NCBI GenBank assembly: GCA_964609675.1
Contig: CAZSRX010000001.1
Location: forward strand, 1-64,000
Origin: CAZSRX01 sp964609675 [NCBI: uncultured Bacteroidota bacterium]
GTDB taxonomy: Bacteria; CLD3; SB21
Direction of reading: 5' to 3'
DNA length: 64,000 nucleotides
Positions within the stretch are counted from its first letter, which is position 1, and each line of letters starts with the position of its first letter. A program made the position numbers and the translations under genes. A model generated the notes under the pieces. It was not told the origin of the DNA. It worked only from the letters and a program-made list of their open reading frames with translations, and searched no databases. This document shows, piece by piece, positions 8,479 to 18,613 of this stretch.

Positions 8479-9444
8479 GGTGCCTTCCTTTTTTGGTTTT
8501 ATTTGTATGTTATTCGTTACTAAGGGTTACTAATATAGTACATATTGTATGCCATTTATACAACCATATAAAAAACAACCTTTTAACTTTTTTTAAAATT
8601 TTTTCTTCCTGATGTTAATGTAAAAATTTTTTCACATAAAACTACATTTATGAATTTTATATTTACTATATTATTGTCTTTAAAGTAAATAACCGTATTA
8701 AAAGATAGTGTGTGCTTTTTTTATCACACCTTAAATTATTGTAAAACATTCACTTCATTTAATTGATTTAATATTAAATACTTAATTACTTTTTTCGTAA
8801 TAAGAAATTAAATCTATGTTTATAATGATTTAATGTGATAAATAAAGCAAAAAAAAAAATCATAAAAAGATTAGTTATAGTTAAGTTGTTGTATGGAAAT
8901 TCAGTTTTGAGCAAACAATCTGTTATAAATCTTGATTTAAAGGGTACTTTCCGGCAATTTAAAAAATGAAAATTTATAAATACAGTTAATGATTAAAAAT
9001 ATTCAGAACCGAGAATGGACTATTCCTTGCTTTTTTTAAGTCTGTAATTGTTTTTTTAAAACAGAGCCAATCGATTTAATTGAAATGGCTTATTTAGGAT
9101 TTGTTATTTCTTATTATTTTTTAGGAAATCGAAGAATGCGCTGAATTTATACGCTTATTTACACATCGGATAGTCTTTTATTATTTGTTTTTATTGCTTG
9201 TACTGATGATTTGCGCTTGTTTTCATTAGTATATTCACTAATTATCAACATTGAGAATCTTTTTTAACTTCTTTAATTATAACTTATTAATACGGCATAT
9301 TAAAGGAATTGTTGACAAGTTGTGCAAATGTGAAAAAACTTAATACATTTTGAACGAATTGTATAAAAAAATAAATTTTTATTTGATTTAATAATCCGTT
9401 AATATTAGTTTAAAGTGTACACTAATATACATAGGACATGGATT
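8479..9444. other. AT-rich non-coding region, about 1 kb
   Basis: No credible gene lies between the divergent subtilase and DUF47 genes. The stretch is strikingly AT-rich, with many poly-A/T tracts, unlike the GC-balanced genes on both sides. It must contain both divergent promoters, but low complexity makes individual -35/-10 boxes unreliable. I looked for DnaA-box clusters and found none. Confidence 0.7.
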
Positions 9445-10089
9445 ATGAGTCTATTGCTTAAAAAGACTAAAGAACTGGAAGCGGAAATTGACACGTATCT
9501 GGATTTAGTTGTAAACGGCGCGTTGACATTCCGTGAAGGTATAAAATATTATCTCCGCTGGGAGCGGGAATTATTTGAGGAACGCCGGCGCATGCTGGAT
9601 GAGACGGAGAGCAAAGCCGACGCGTTGCGCCGCATTATCGAGATGAAACTGTATCTGGAGACGCTGATACCGGAGTCGCGCGGGGATGTGCTCGGGCTGA
9701 TTGAAAACAGCGACAAGGTACTCAACCGCCTATCAGAGACGCTGAGCAATTTTAGCGTGGAACAGCCGGACATACCGGAAGAGGTGCGCGGCTATTTTAT
9801 GGATCTGGGAAGCGCAACCGCCTCGTCGGTGGAATCGATGGTGGAAGCCGTGCGGGTGTATTTCCGCGAGTGTGAGAAAGTGCGCGACTGTATCAACCGC
9901 GTGATGTTCTACGAAAAAGAGACCGACAAGCTGGGGGATAAGATCAAACGCGCGGTTTACGGCATGCCGATTGAGCTGGCCAGAAAGAATCATATACGTA
10001 GTTTTATTCATTATATCGAAGTCATCGCGGACCGGGCGGAGGATGTCTGCGACCGGCTGGCAATAGCCTCAATCAAGCGGAACCTGTAG
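9445..10089 (+). CDS. PhoU-like DUF47 family phosphate transport accessory protein
   Basis: All-helical 214-aa protein of the DUF47/PhoU-like family (TIGR00153-type), cytosolic regulators almost always encoded beside PiT phosphate carriers. Charged helices such as WERELFEERRRMLDETESKAD and the C-terminal HIRSFIHYIEVIADRAEDVCDRL are characteristic; the latter resembles the metal-binding E/DxxxD helix of PhoU. I chose the ATG at 9445 because AGGA lies eight bases upstream; an in-frame GTG at 9415 would add ten residues. The gene ends one base before the transporter ATG, so the two are translationally coupled. Confidence 0.9.
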   Translation: MSLLLKKTKELEAEIDTYLDLVVNGALTFREGIKYYLRWERELFEERRRMLDETESKADALRRIIEMKLYLETLIPESRGDVLGLIENSDKVLNRLSETLSNFSVEQPDIPEEVRGYFMDLGSATASSVESMVEAVRVYFRECEKVRDCINRVMFYEKETDKLGDKIKRAVYGMPIELARKNHIRSFIHYIEVIADRAEDVCDRLAIASIKRNL

Positions 10090-10090
10090 G

Positions 10091-11599
10091 ATGGAAATCT
10101 GGCTCTACATCAGCACCGGACTGTTTCTGGGCTGGTCGCTGGGGGCGAACCACGCGGTTAATGTGTTTGGTACGGCGGTGGTATCGCGGATGGTGCGGTT
10201 CCGCACGGCGGCGCTGGTGGCGGGGATATTTGTTGTTCTCGGCGCCGTAATCAGCGGAAGCGGAGCGGTACGCACGCTGAACGAACTGGGCTCGGTGAAC
10301 GCGCTGGCCGGCTGTTTCACGGTCGCTCTGGCCGTGGGACTCACCGTAACGTGGATGACTATGGCCAAGCTCCCGGTATCCACCTCGCAGGCGGTGGTGG
10401 GCGGCATCATCGGATGGAACCTGTTCACCGGATCACCGACGGATATGGGTTCGCTGTCCAAAATCCTATCCACTTGGGTAATCAGCCCCGTTATCGCCGC
10501 GGCGTTTGCTTACGGCCTGTACAAACTGACTGTTTTGATTGTTCGCCGCGCGCAGTGGCATATCCTGCGCCTGGACGCGTACACGCGCATCGGGCTGATT
10601 GTGGTGGGCGCCATTGCCTCCTATTCGCTGGCGGCTAACAATATCGCGAATGTAATGGGCATGTTTGTGCCGGCGTCACCGTTTGAGGATATTCATTTAA
10701 CCGACTGGTTTACTTTCTCCGGCACGCACCAGCTTTTGATGGCCGGCGGCGTAGCCATTGCGGTCGGAATATACACCTACGGCTACCGCGTGATGACCAC
10801 CGTTGGCGATGAACTGTACAAAATCACGCCTGTCGCCGGTCTGGTGGTGGTGCTGGCGGAATCCATCGTATTATTCCTGTTCGCTTCCGAAGGGCTCGAG
10901 AAAATCCTGATTGACATCGGCCTGCCGCCGATTCCGCTTGTGCCGTTGTCGTCCACGCAGACGGTTATCGGCGGGGTAATCGGCGTCGGGCTGGCGCGGG
11001 GCGGCGGAAAAGGCATCAATTACCGCGTGCTTCTGAAAATCGCTTCCGGGTGGGTCACTGCGCCTATTGCCACCGGACTGATGGCGTTTGTGCTGCTGTT
11101 CTTCGTGCAGAACGTCTTTGAGCGCAAAGTCGTTCATCAAGTAACCTATGAAATCTCGCCGGCCGTGTTGAGCCGGCTCGCCGCTGAGCAAATCCCCACC
11201 GAACCGCTCCAGGCGCTTGAAGGACAGCCCTTTACCGGTTCCGCCAAATTCCGCCTCGCGCTGATGGAACAGCGCGCCTGGAAAGAAAAGGAACTGTATA
11301 AAATTTTTACCGCCGCCGAATTGGATACCCTGCTGATTGATACCTCAAAAATCACCGAAGCCGCCAATCCCGTGCCGCTGACGGATTCACAATTCGCCGC
11401 CTTGCGCCGACTGCATGGCCGGCAATTCATACACCGGTGGGAATTGGATGAAACGCTGAGCGGTTTATCCGAAGAATGGAAAACGCTTGAGGGTACGGAG
11501 AATAAAATCCGAAACAAGGAACTCAAGGTGGTCCGTTCGGATCTTTATAAACTTTTCCGGCCGGCTCCCAAACAGAAAAAAAGCCAATCCGCCGGTTAG
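10091..11599 (+). CDS. PiT-family inorganic phosphate transporter with cytoplasmic C-terminal extension
   Basis: Inner-membrane Pi permease (502 aa) of the PiT/PHO4 family. About ten hydrophobic segments occupy residues 1-350. The two inverted family repeats are visible as GANHAVNVFGTAV (residues 18-30) and SLAANNIANVMG (about 179-190). In most family members the first reads GAND; here residue 21 is His, and the second repeat has Asn at 184 in the equivalent place. A hydrophilic tail of about 150 residues follows the last membrane segment (helical, charged, ending PAPKQKKSQSAG), which is unusual in length. It forms a two-gene operon with the DUF47 gene. Confidence 0.92.
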   Translation: MEIWLYISTGLFLGWSLGANHAVNVFGTAVVSRMVRFRTAALVAGIFVVLGAVISGSGAVRTLNELGSVNALAGCFTVALAVGLTVTWMTMAKLPVSTSQAVVGGIIGWNLFTGSPTDMGSLSKILSTWVISPVIAAAFAYGLYKLTVLIVRRAQWHILRLDAYTRIGLIVVGAIASYSLAANNIANVMGMFVPASPFEDIHLTDWFTFSGTHQLLMAGGVAIAVGIYTYGYRVMTTVGDELYKITPVAGLVVVLAESIVLFLFASEGLEKILIDIGLPPIPLVPLSSTQTVIGGVIGVGLARGGGKGINYRVLLKIASGWVTAPIATGLMAFVLLFFVQNVFERKVVHQVTYEISPAVLSRLAAEQIPTEPLQALEGQPFTGSAKFRLALMEQRAWKEKELYKIFTAAELDTLLIDTSKITEAANPVPLTDSQFAALRRLHGRQFIHRWELDETLSGLSEEWKTLEGTENKIRNKELKVVRSDLYKLFRPAPKQKKSQSAG

Positions 11600-11837
11600 C
11601 GACATACATACAGGATTCCGAAAAAAGCGATTCCCGTGAACGAAGACATCTGCGCTAACGGCGGGCATCCGCGAGAAGCGCATCCCAACGCCGAAGCGTG
11701 TTATGACCAGGGTTCTTCCCTCTTTTCTTCCGAACCGTGTGTTGGCAGACATTTTAAGTCTCGGGATGATTATAATTCCTAAAATCCGTATGCGCCATGA
11801 ATTCATGATTGTATTTCCAACATAATCCATTTCATCG
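11600..11837. other. Gap downstream of the PiT gene
   Basis: No gene or clear hairpin is supported here. Weak leftward reading frames only mirror the transporter's 3' end. Confidence 0.5.
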
Positions 11838-11924
11838 GGATACAGGATTTCTCCGGCTATGCGTCGATGCCGGATAGCGATAAATCGTTATTGGTATCAA
11901 TGATGCTCTGCCAGCGAAATGACA
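11838..11924 (+). repeat. Dispersed repeat, copy 1
   Basis: Begins GGATACAGGATTTCTCCGGC and ends CTCTGCCAGCGAAATGACA. The same two ends, at nearly the same distance, occur at 12096-12182. The interior is diverged but collinear (a short TATCAATGATG-like motif versus TACTGATGATT). Confidence 0.75.
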
Positions 11925-11947
11925 GCGGTGTTCTTTTTTTTCTAAAT

Positions 11948-12042
11948 GTCATTTCGACCGACCGCCTCACACTGTCATTTCGACCGACCGCCTCACACTG
12001 TCATTTCGACCGACCGCCTCACACTGTCATTTCGACCGACCG
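11948..12042 (+). repeat. 26-bp tandem repeat, 3.7 copies
   Basis: Three exact 26-bp units starting GTCATTTCGACCGACCG and ending CCTCACACT are followed by a fourth copy that matches for 17 bp. It then changes into GAAGGGAGGGAGAAATCC, the sequence that normally follows this motif in dispersed repeats of this kind. There are no spacers, so it is not a CRISPR array. It lies between the two copies of the dispersed repeat. Confidence 0.93.
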
Positions 12043-12095
12043 AAGGGAGGGAGAAATCCTGTTATCCCGCTAACGTCGTTTCGCTTGGAATCACA

Positions 12096-12182
12096 GGATA
12101 CAGGATTTCTCCGGCGAAGCATGGATTCGGGTCGGCGGTCAATCGTTACTGATGATTATGTTTCTCTGCCGGCGAAATGACA
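12096..12182 (+). repeat. Dispersed repeat, copy 2
   Basis: Begins GGATACAGGATTTCTCCGGC and ends CTCTGCCGGCGAAATGACA, matching copy 1 at 11838-11924. The left end (GGATTTCTCC) is the reverse complement of the GGAGAAATCC downstream of the tandem repeat. The right end (GCGAAATGAC) is related to the reverse complement of GTCATTTCG. The whole block therefore has a mirrored organisation. Confidence 0.75.
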
Positions 12183-12205
12183 CAAAGGTGTATGGGTAAA
12201 AGTAA

Positions 12206-12239
12206 AAGAAAAACCCTGGCCGAGCGGCCAGGGTTTTTT
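12206..12239 (-). terminator. Bidirectional terminator after groL
   Basis: A perfect eight-base-pair stem (CCCTGGCC/GGCCAGGG) with a four-base loop is flanked by T-runs in both directions. It lies 20 bp past the groL stop on the minus strand. Confidence 0.92.
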
Positions 12240-12258
12240 ATTATCGGGAAAGTATCGA

Positions 12259-13926
<1,668 letters not shown>

Positions 13927-13957
13927 TTATAAATGATTTATTTAAAATTTTTTTTTT

Positions 13958-14027
13958 GCCACGAAGTTCCTGCGTCAGGAAAAACAAACGGGTTTTAATT
14001 CATCTGCAGTCTTCATGCCTTTGTGGC
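13958..14027. repeat. Imperfect inverted repeat in the groS-groL spacer
   Basis: GCCACGAAG (13958-13966) faces CTTCATGCCTTTGTGGC (14011-14027). The sequence resembles degenerate copies of a GCCACxAAGxCACAAAGGCA-type dispersed element also seen at 31062-31088 and 41994-42023. Confidence 0.45.
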
Positions 14028-14039
14028 TGTTGTAATTTT

Positions 14040-14327
14040 TTATCCTTGTATCGCCAGTAAATCGGACTCGTGCATAATCAGATATTTTTCACCGTCAACC
14101 GTGATCTCGGTGCCGGAGTATTTACCGAAAAGCACTTTATCGCCCGGCTTAACCTGCATTTTGATTAATTCGCCATTATCGGTGGTTCGGCCGGGACCGA
14201 CGGCAATAATTTCACCGATCTGCGGTTTTTCTTTCGCAACATCCGGCAGAATGATACCGCCCTTGGTTACTTCTTCCGGTTCAGTAACTTTGACGATTAC
14301 CCGATCGCCCATGGGTTTGAGTTTCAT
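14040..14327 (-). CDS. groS: Co-chaperonin GroES (10 kDa)
   Basis: GroES cap of the GroEL chamber (95 aa). [13 protein letters not shown] at the N-terminus, the mobile-loop region TKGGIILPD, and [26 protein letters not shown] at the C-terminus match the family over its full length. I chose the ATG at 14327, which has GGAGG seven bases upstream, over the ATG four codons earlier, which lies ahead of that site. It is the first gene of the groESL operon, with a probable promoter and CIRCE-like operator about 150 bp upstream. Confidence 0.97.
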   Translation of the reverse strand: MKLKPMGDRVIVKVTEPEEVTKGGIILPDVAKEKPQIGEIIAVGPGRTTDNGELIKMQVKPGDKVLFGKYSGTEITVDGEKYLIMHESDLLAIQG

Positions 14328-14478
14328 AAAAACCTCCATTATTAGATTTGTTAATGTTTAATTATATTAAATATATGCATAATTATAAAAAAATTAGCAT
14401 TTAATTGAGTTGCAAATATTGAGCCAAAATTATAATCACTTATAAAACAAACATTTAATAAAATATTAACGCACTAAA

Positions 14479-14505
14479 TTAGCACTCTTAGGGTTTAACT
14501 GCTAA
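14479..14505. promoter_or_regulatory. Degenerate CIRCE-like HrcA operator upstream of groS
   Basis: The left arm TTAGCACTC (14479-14487) is a perfect CIRCE half-site. After exactly nine bases comes AACTGCTAA (14497-14505), which matches six of nine positions of the consensus GAGTGCTAA. Position upstream of groS and overlap with the proposed -10 box support HrcA-type heat-shock repression; the decayed right arm makes binding uncertain. No hrcA gene lies in the window. Confidence 0.6.
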
Positions 14506-14529
14506 TATGTCACATGGTCAAACTGACAA
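14502..14529 (-). promoter_or_regulatory. Probable groESL promoter
   Basis: On the minus strand TTGTCA (14529-14524) and TATTAG (14507-14502) are separated by 16 bases. The -10 box overlaps the CIRCE-like element, as expected for a repressed promoter. It implies a 5' leader of about 165 nt. Confidence 0.45.
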
Positions 14530-14811
14530 TAAATGACTACAATATGACAAAATATCATATAACATTTATTAAACTTCAGGAATTAATAATCTAAACGAAG
14601 CACTAATAAGAATTCATTAAACCATGTAATGTCAGAACTAAATTATACTTTTAGCGCCTTTAAAAAACGATGTTTCAATAATTCGGACGGGCGGGATGAG
14701 AAGCTTATTTTTACCACTACGCATCAAAGGATTCAAACAGATACCCCTGAGAAGCGATATGTAACGGCCACCGAAATTTGTATGCGACAACCCAACGTCA
14801 GGCGGGCGGGC
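14530..14811. other. Gap between groES promoter region and glmS 3' end
   Basis: About 280 bp of mostly AT-rich sequence without a supported gene, and no convincing terminator for glmS. Confidence 0.5.
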
Positions 14812-16644
14812 TCATTCCACCGTTACGCTTTTGGCAAGGTTACGTGGCTGGTCAACGTTGCAACCCCGCAGGACGGCAATATGATACGCGTAAAGCTGCA
14901 GCGGAATCACGGCCAGGATTGGCATGAGAAAATCAACTGTTTTGGGGATATAAATGACATGATCAACTTTTTGCCCGATCGCTTCATTGCCTTCGGTGGT
15001 AATAGCAATCACTTTCCCGTTGCGGGCTTTGACTTCCTCGATATTGCTGAAAATTTTATCATAGATCGCATCTTTCGGAGCGACGAATACGATGGGCATG
15101 TCGTCGTCAATGAGCGCGATGGGTCCGTGCTTCATTTCGGCGGCGGGATATCCTTCGGCGTGAATGTAGGAAATTTCCTTGAGTTTTAGGGCGCCTTCGA
15201 GAGCGACCGGAAAATTATAGCCGCGGCCCAGGTACAGGCAGTTGCGTTTGTCCTTGAATTTTTCGGCGATGGAGCGGATCCGGTCGCTGCTTTTGAGGAT
15301 TTCGCGCGCCTTGTCGGGCAGACGCCGCAGTTCCTGAATGATTTCTTTTCCATGCAGCATGGACATATTCCGCTTGCGGGCGATCAGCAGCGTGATCAGG
15401 GCGAGGACGGTGAGTTGGGACGTGAACGCCTTGGTAGATGCCACGCCGATCTCCGGGCCTGCGTGGATATATACGCCGGCGTGGGTTTCGCGGGCAATCG
15501 TGCTGCCGACGACGTTACAGATGCCGAGCACGACGGCGCCGCGGTTCCTGGCTTCGCGAAGAGCGGCCAACGTGTCGGCCGTCTCGCCGGACTGACTGAT
15601 TGCGATAAACACATCGCCGGGCTGGACGATAGGGTTTCGGTAGCGAAATTCCGAAGCGTACTCCACCTCGACATTGATGCCGGCGTATTCCTCAATCATG
15701 TATTCCGCCACCAGCGCCGCATGCCAGGACGTGCCGCAGGCAATGAAAACAATCCGGTTGGCATTGACCAGGCTGTCTATGTACTCGCTTAGCCCGCCGA
15801 GTTTCGGGATGCCTTCGTCGTCAATCAGGCGGCCGCGCATGGCATCCATGATGGTGTTGGGTTGCTCAAATATTTCCTTAAGCATGAAATGATCAAAACC
15901 CTGCTTCTCGATGCGGCTGACATCGTAGGTAATTTCCTCCACAACCTTTTCCAGGGGCTGGTTGTCCACCGTCTTGATCTCGACGCCCTGCCGGGTAATG
16001 ACGGCCATCTCATGATCTTCCAGATACACCACCTGCCGCGTATAGGCGACGATGGCGGAAGCGTCGGATGCGACAAAATATTCGTTGTCGCCGTAGCCAA
16101 GTACGAGCGGGCTGCCCTGTCGCGCTACAATCAACTTATCGGGTTCCTGCCGGCACATTACCGCGATGCCGTATGTGCCCTTGACGCAAAATAGCGCTTC
16201 GCGCACCGCCGTTTCAAGGTCCGGGATGGTTTTATAAAATTCTTCGATAAGTTGAACAAGCGTCTCGGTATCGGTTTCCGTGTGAAACACGCGTCCTTTG
16301 GTTTCCAGTTCCGCGCGCAGGGAGGCGTAGTTTTCGATGATGCCGTTGTGAATCAGCGCGATGTCGCCGGTCATACCGAAATGCGGGTGGGCGTTGACGG
16401 TGTTCGGCACGCCGTGTGTCGCCCAGCGCGTGTGGCCGATGCCGACCGTGGATTTAAACCGTGCGTTTTTAAGCGCCCGCTCCAGATCCGCTATCTTGCC
16501 GGCCTGTTTCCGGATTTCCAGTCGGTTATTCTCGATTACCGCTATTCCGGCCGAATCATACCCCCGATATTCCAGGCATTTCAGACCTTTGATCAGAATG
16601 GGCAGCGCCGGCTTGTCTCCGATATATCCGATAATTCCGCACAT
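14812..16644 (-). CDS. glmS: Glutamine-fructose-6-phosphate aminotransferase (isomerizing)
   Basis: Cytosolic enzyme making glucosamine-6-phosphate from fructose-6-phosphate and glutamine, the first step of UDP-GlcNAc, peptidoglycan and LPS synthesis (610 aa, the usual length). The N-terminal glutaminase begins MCGIIGYIG, with Cys2 the nucleophile, and contains GIGHTRWATHG and HNGIIENY. Two SIS isomerase domains follow, shown by ACGTSWHA, ISQSGETADTLAALR, LGRGYNFPVALEGALKLKE and the C-terminal DQPRNLAKSVTVE. The ATG at 16644 is fixed by Cys2. It is apparently monocistronic. I saw no glmS ribozyme-like leader. Confidence 0.98.
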   Translation of the reverse strand: MCGIIGYIGDKPALPILIKGLKCLEYRGYDSAGIAVIENNRLEIRKQAGKIADLERALKNARFKSTVGIGHTRWATHGVPNTVNAHPHFGMTGDIALIHNGIIENYASLRAELETKGRVFHTETDTETLVQLIEEFYKTIPDLETAVREALFCVKGTYGIAVMCRQEPDKLIVARQGSPLVLGYGDNEYFVASDASAIVAYTRQVVYLEDHEMAVITRQGVEIKTVDNQPLEKVVEEITYDVSRIEKQGFDHFMLKEIFEQPNTIMDAMRGRLIDDEGIPKLGGLSEYIDSLVNANRIVFIACGTSWHAALVAEYMIEEYAGINVEVEYASEFRYRNPIVQPGDVFIAISQSGETADTLAALREARNRGAVVLGICNVVGSTIARETHAGVYIHAGPEIGVASTKAFTSQLTVLALITLLIARKRNMSMLHGKEIIQELRRLPDKAREILKSSDRIRSIAEKFKDKRNCLYLGRGYNFPVALEGALKLKEISYIHAEGYPAAEMKHGPIALIDDDMPIVFVAPKDAIYDKIFSNIEEVKARNGKVIAITTEGNEAIGQKVDHVIYIPKTVDFLMPILAVIPLQLYAYHIAVLRGCNVDQPRNLAKSVTVE

Positions 16645-16810
16645 GATATTACCTCACGGGTTGATTCTATGCATCCTGTCCGCCCGGATTTTCCGGACGG
16701 GCTGAAAGTACGTAAAACGAAAGGGTTGTTCAAGTAAAATTTTCATCATCCTAATCCGTTTATTGTACAGAAAGGAATTATACGGGTCACGGAATCACAA
16801 TTTTTATCGC

Positions 16811-16839
16811 TTGCGCGGCTCGGATAAACTTTTTATACT
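16811..16839 (+). promoter_or_regulatory. Probable sigma-70-type promoter of the amino-acid permease
   Basis: TTGCGC (16811-16816) and TATACT (16834-16839) are separated by 17 bases, about 35 bp ahead of the TTG start of the permease. Confidence 0.6.
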
Positions 16840-16873
16840 TTACCGGAATGATTAACCCTAACCTTCAAACGGA

Positions 16874-18613
16874 TTGAACCTTTTCCGGAAAAAAGCCATA
16901 GACGGCATCCTTGAGGAAGCGAGCCGTCACACGATTATTGACGGCCATCGCGGATCGCTGAACCGCACGCTGACAACGCGCGATCTGACGGCGTTGGGCA
17001 TCGCGGCCGTTATTGGCGCAGGGATATTCGGCACCATCGGCACGGCGGCGGCCGAAGGCGGTCCCGCAGTCTCGATGCTGTTCGTATTTACCGCCGTAGC
17101 CTGCGGGTTCTGCGCGTTGTGTTATGCCGAATTCGCTTCTATGATTCCCGTTTCCGGCAGCGCCTATACCTACGCGTACGCTTCGTTCGGGGAACTGATG
17201 GCGTGGATTATCGGATGGGACTTACTGATGGAATACGCCATCGGCAATATCGCCGTGGCGATTTCCTGGTCCGATTATTTCACCGGACTGATGAGCGGAC
17301 TGGGTTTTCACATTCCGGAATATTTTACGATGGACTTTCTGAGCGCGCACCGCGGATTTGACGAGGCCCAGGAACTGCTTGCGCAGGGAAAAAATCTGCA
17401 GGACCTTTCGCCGGGGCTGATTGAAGCGTATAACGCCTGGAGTACGGCGCCAGTGATTGGATCGCTTCATGTCGTGGCCGATTTGCCTGCGCTGATGATC
17501 ACGGCGTTCATCACGTATCTGGTATACATCGGCATCCGCGAATCGCGCAACGCGAGCAATATTATGGTTCTGATTAAACTGGGCGTCATCGGGCTGGTGA
17601 TCACGGTCGGGGCGTTTTATGTGCGTCCGGAGAACTGGTCGCCCTTTGCGCCGAACGGCCTGACCGGCGTAATGTCCGGCGTCTCGGCGGTATTCTTCGC
17701 GTACATCGGTTTCGACGCGATATCTACCACCGCCGAAGAATGTGTCAATCCCCAACGGGACTTGCCGCGCGGCATGTTTTATTCGCTGGCGATTTGTACC
17801 GTCCTTTATGTGCTGATTACGTTTATTCTCACCGGCATGGTCAATTACAGGGAACTGGCGGTGGGCGATCCGCTGGCCTACATTTTTAAAGCCGTTCATC
17901 TCGACTGGATCAGCGGAATTGTAGCCGCCAGCGCGATTGTGGCCATGGCCAGCGTTCTGCTTGTGTTCCAGCTCGGCCAGCCGCGCATCTGGATGAGCAT
18001 GAGCCGCGACGGATTATTGCCGAAAATCTTTTCCCGAATTCATCCGAAGTTTAAAACACCGTCATTTTCTACGATTCTGACCGGTTTCGTAGTCGCGGTG
18101 CCCGCGCTGTTCATGAATCTTAAGGAAGTCACGGATCTGACCAGCATCGGAACCCTGTTCGCATTCGTGCTGGTATGTGGCGGGATTTTGATATTAGAAC
18201 TTTCGCCGATGCAAATGGAACGTAAATTTAAAATTCCATACCTGAACGGAAAATATTTTGTTCCGTTGCTCTTCGCTGCCGTGATATTTATAATTATTTA
18301 TTTCTACCCCGAGAAATGGAATCAATTCTTTTTCCTGAAGAATCCCGATCAGCCGCAAATATCGGCCTGGGAAGCGCTCCAATCAAGAATTCCCATGATT
18401 CTCTTTATCTTGTTATGTGTTGGTTTAACGGTTCTTTCGGTGATGAAAAATTTATCGTTGATTCCCGTTCTCGGCCTCGTCAGTTGTTTTTATCTGATGA
18501 CCGAATTGCATATTACCAATTGGTTTCGGTTCGGCATCTGGCTGGTAGTTGGATTGATCATTTATTTTACATACAGTTATCGGAACAGCCATTTAGCGAA
18601 ATCGGGCGATTAA
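16874..18613 (+). CDS. APC-superfamily amino-acid permease (CAT-like)
   Basis: Inner-membrane amino-acid transporter (579 aa) with about 13-14 hydrophobic segments. The N-terminal hydrophilic stretch LNRTLTTRDLTALGIAAVIGAGIFGTIG and VSGSAYTYAYASFGELMAWIIGWDL, together with FFAYIGFDAISTTAEECVNPQRDLPRG, match the cationic amino-acid transporter (CAT) branch of the APC family. A loop of about 60 residues between early membrane segments (around residues 150-205) is longer than usual. The start is a TTG with a weak ribosome site; no in-frame ATG exists upstream. The exact substrate cannot be read from sequence. Its 3' end overlaps the convergent ettA gene by 4 bp. Confidence 0.9.
   Translation: MNLFRKKAIDGILEEASRHTIIDGHRGSLNRTLTTRDLTALGIAAVIGAGIFGTIGTAAAEGGPAVSMLFVFTAVACGFCALCYAEFASMIPVSGSAYTYAYASFGELMAWIIGWDLLMEYAIGNIAVAISWSDYFTGLMSGLGFHIPEYFTMDFLSAHRGFDEAQELLAQGKNLQDLSPGLIEAYNAWSTAPVIGSLHVVADLPALMITAFITYLVYIGIRESRNASNIMVLIKLGVIGLVITVGAFYVRPENWSPFAPNGLTGVMSGVSAVFFAYIGFDAISTTAEECVNPQRDLPRGMFYSLAICTVLYVLITFILTGMVNYRELAVGDPLAYIFKAVHLDWISGIVAASAIVAMASVLLVFQLGQPRIWMSMSRDGLLPKIFSRIHPKFKTPSFSTILTGFVVAVPALFMNLKEVTDLTSIGTLFAFVLVCGGILILELSPMQMERKFKIPYLNGKYFVPLLFAAVIFIIIYFYPEKWNQFFFLKNPDQPQISAWEALQSRIPMILFILLCVGLTVLSVMKNLSLIPVLGLVSCFYLMTELHITNWFRFGIWLVVGLIIYFTYSYRNSHLAKSGD

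Noticed and set aside
8479-9444. Replication origin in the AT-rich region
   Set aside because: No DnaA-box cluster was found and no dnaA, dnaN or gidA-type neighbours are present.
11465-11830. 121-codon leftward open frame after the PiT gene
   Set aside because: Half of it mirrors the PiT 3' end, there is no ribosome site, and the rest reads through non-coding sequence.
11948-12042. CRISPR array
   Set aside because: The 26-bp units are directly adjacent with no unique spacers, and no cas genes are present.
16645-16810. glmS ribozyme
   Set aside because: The leftward glmS leader is short and shows no recognisable ribozyme core; the GTCCGCCCGG region is only a weak hairpin.
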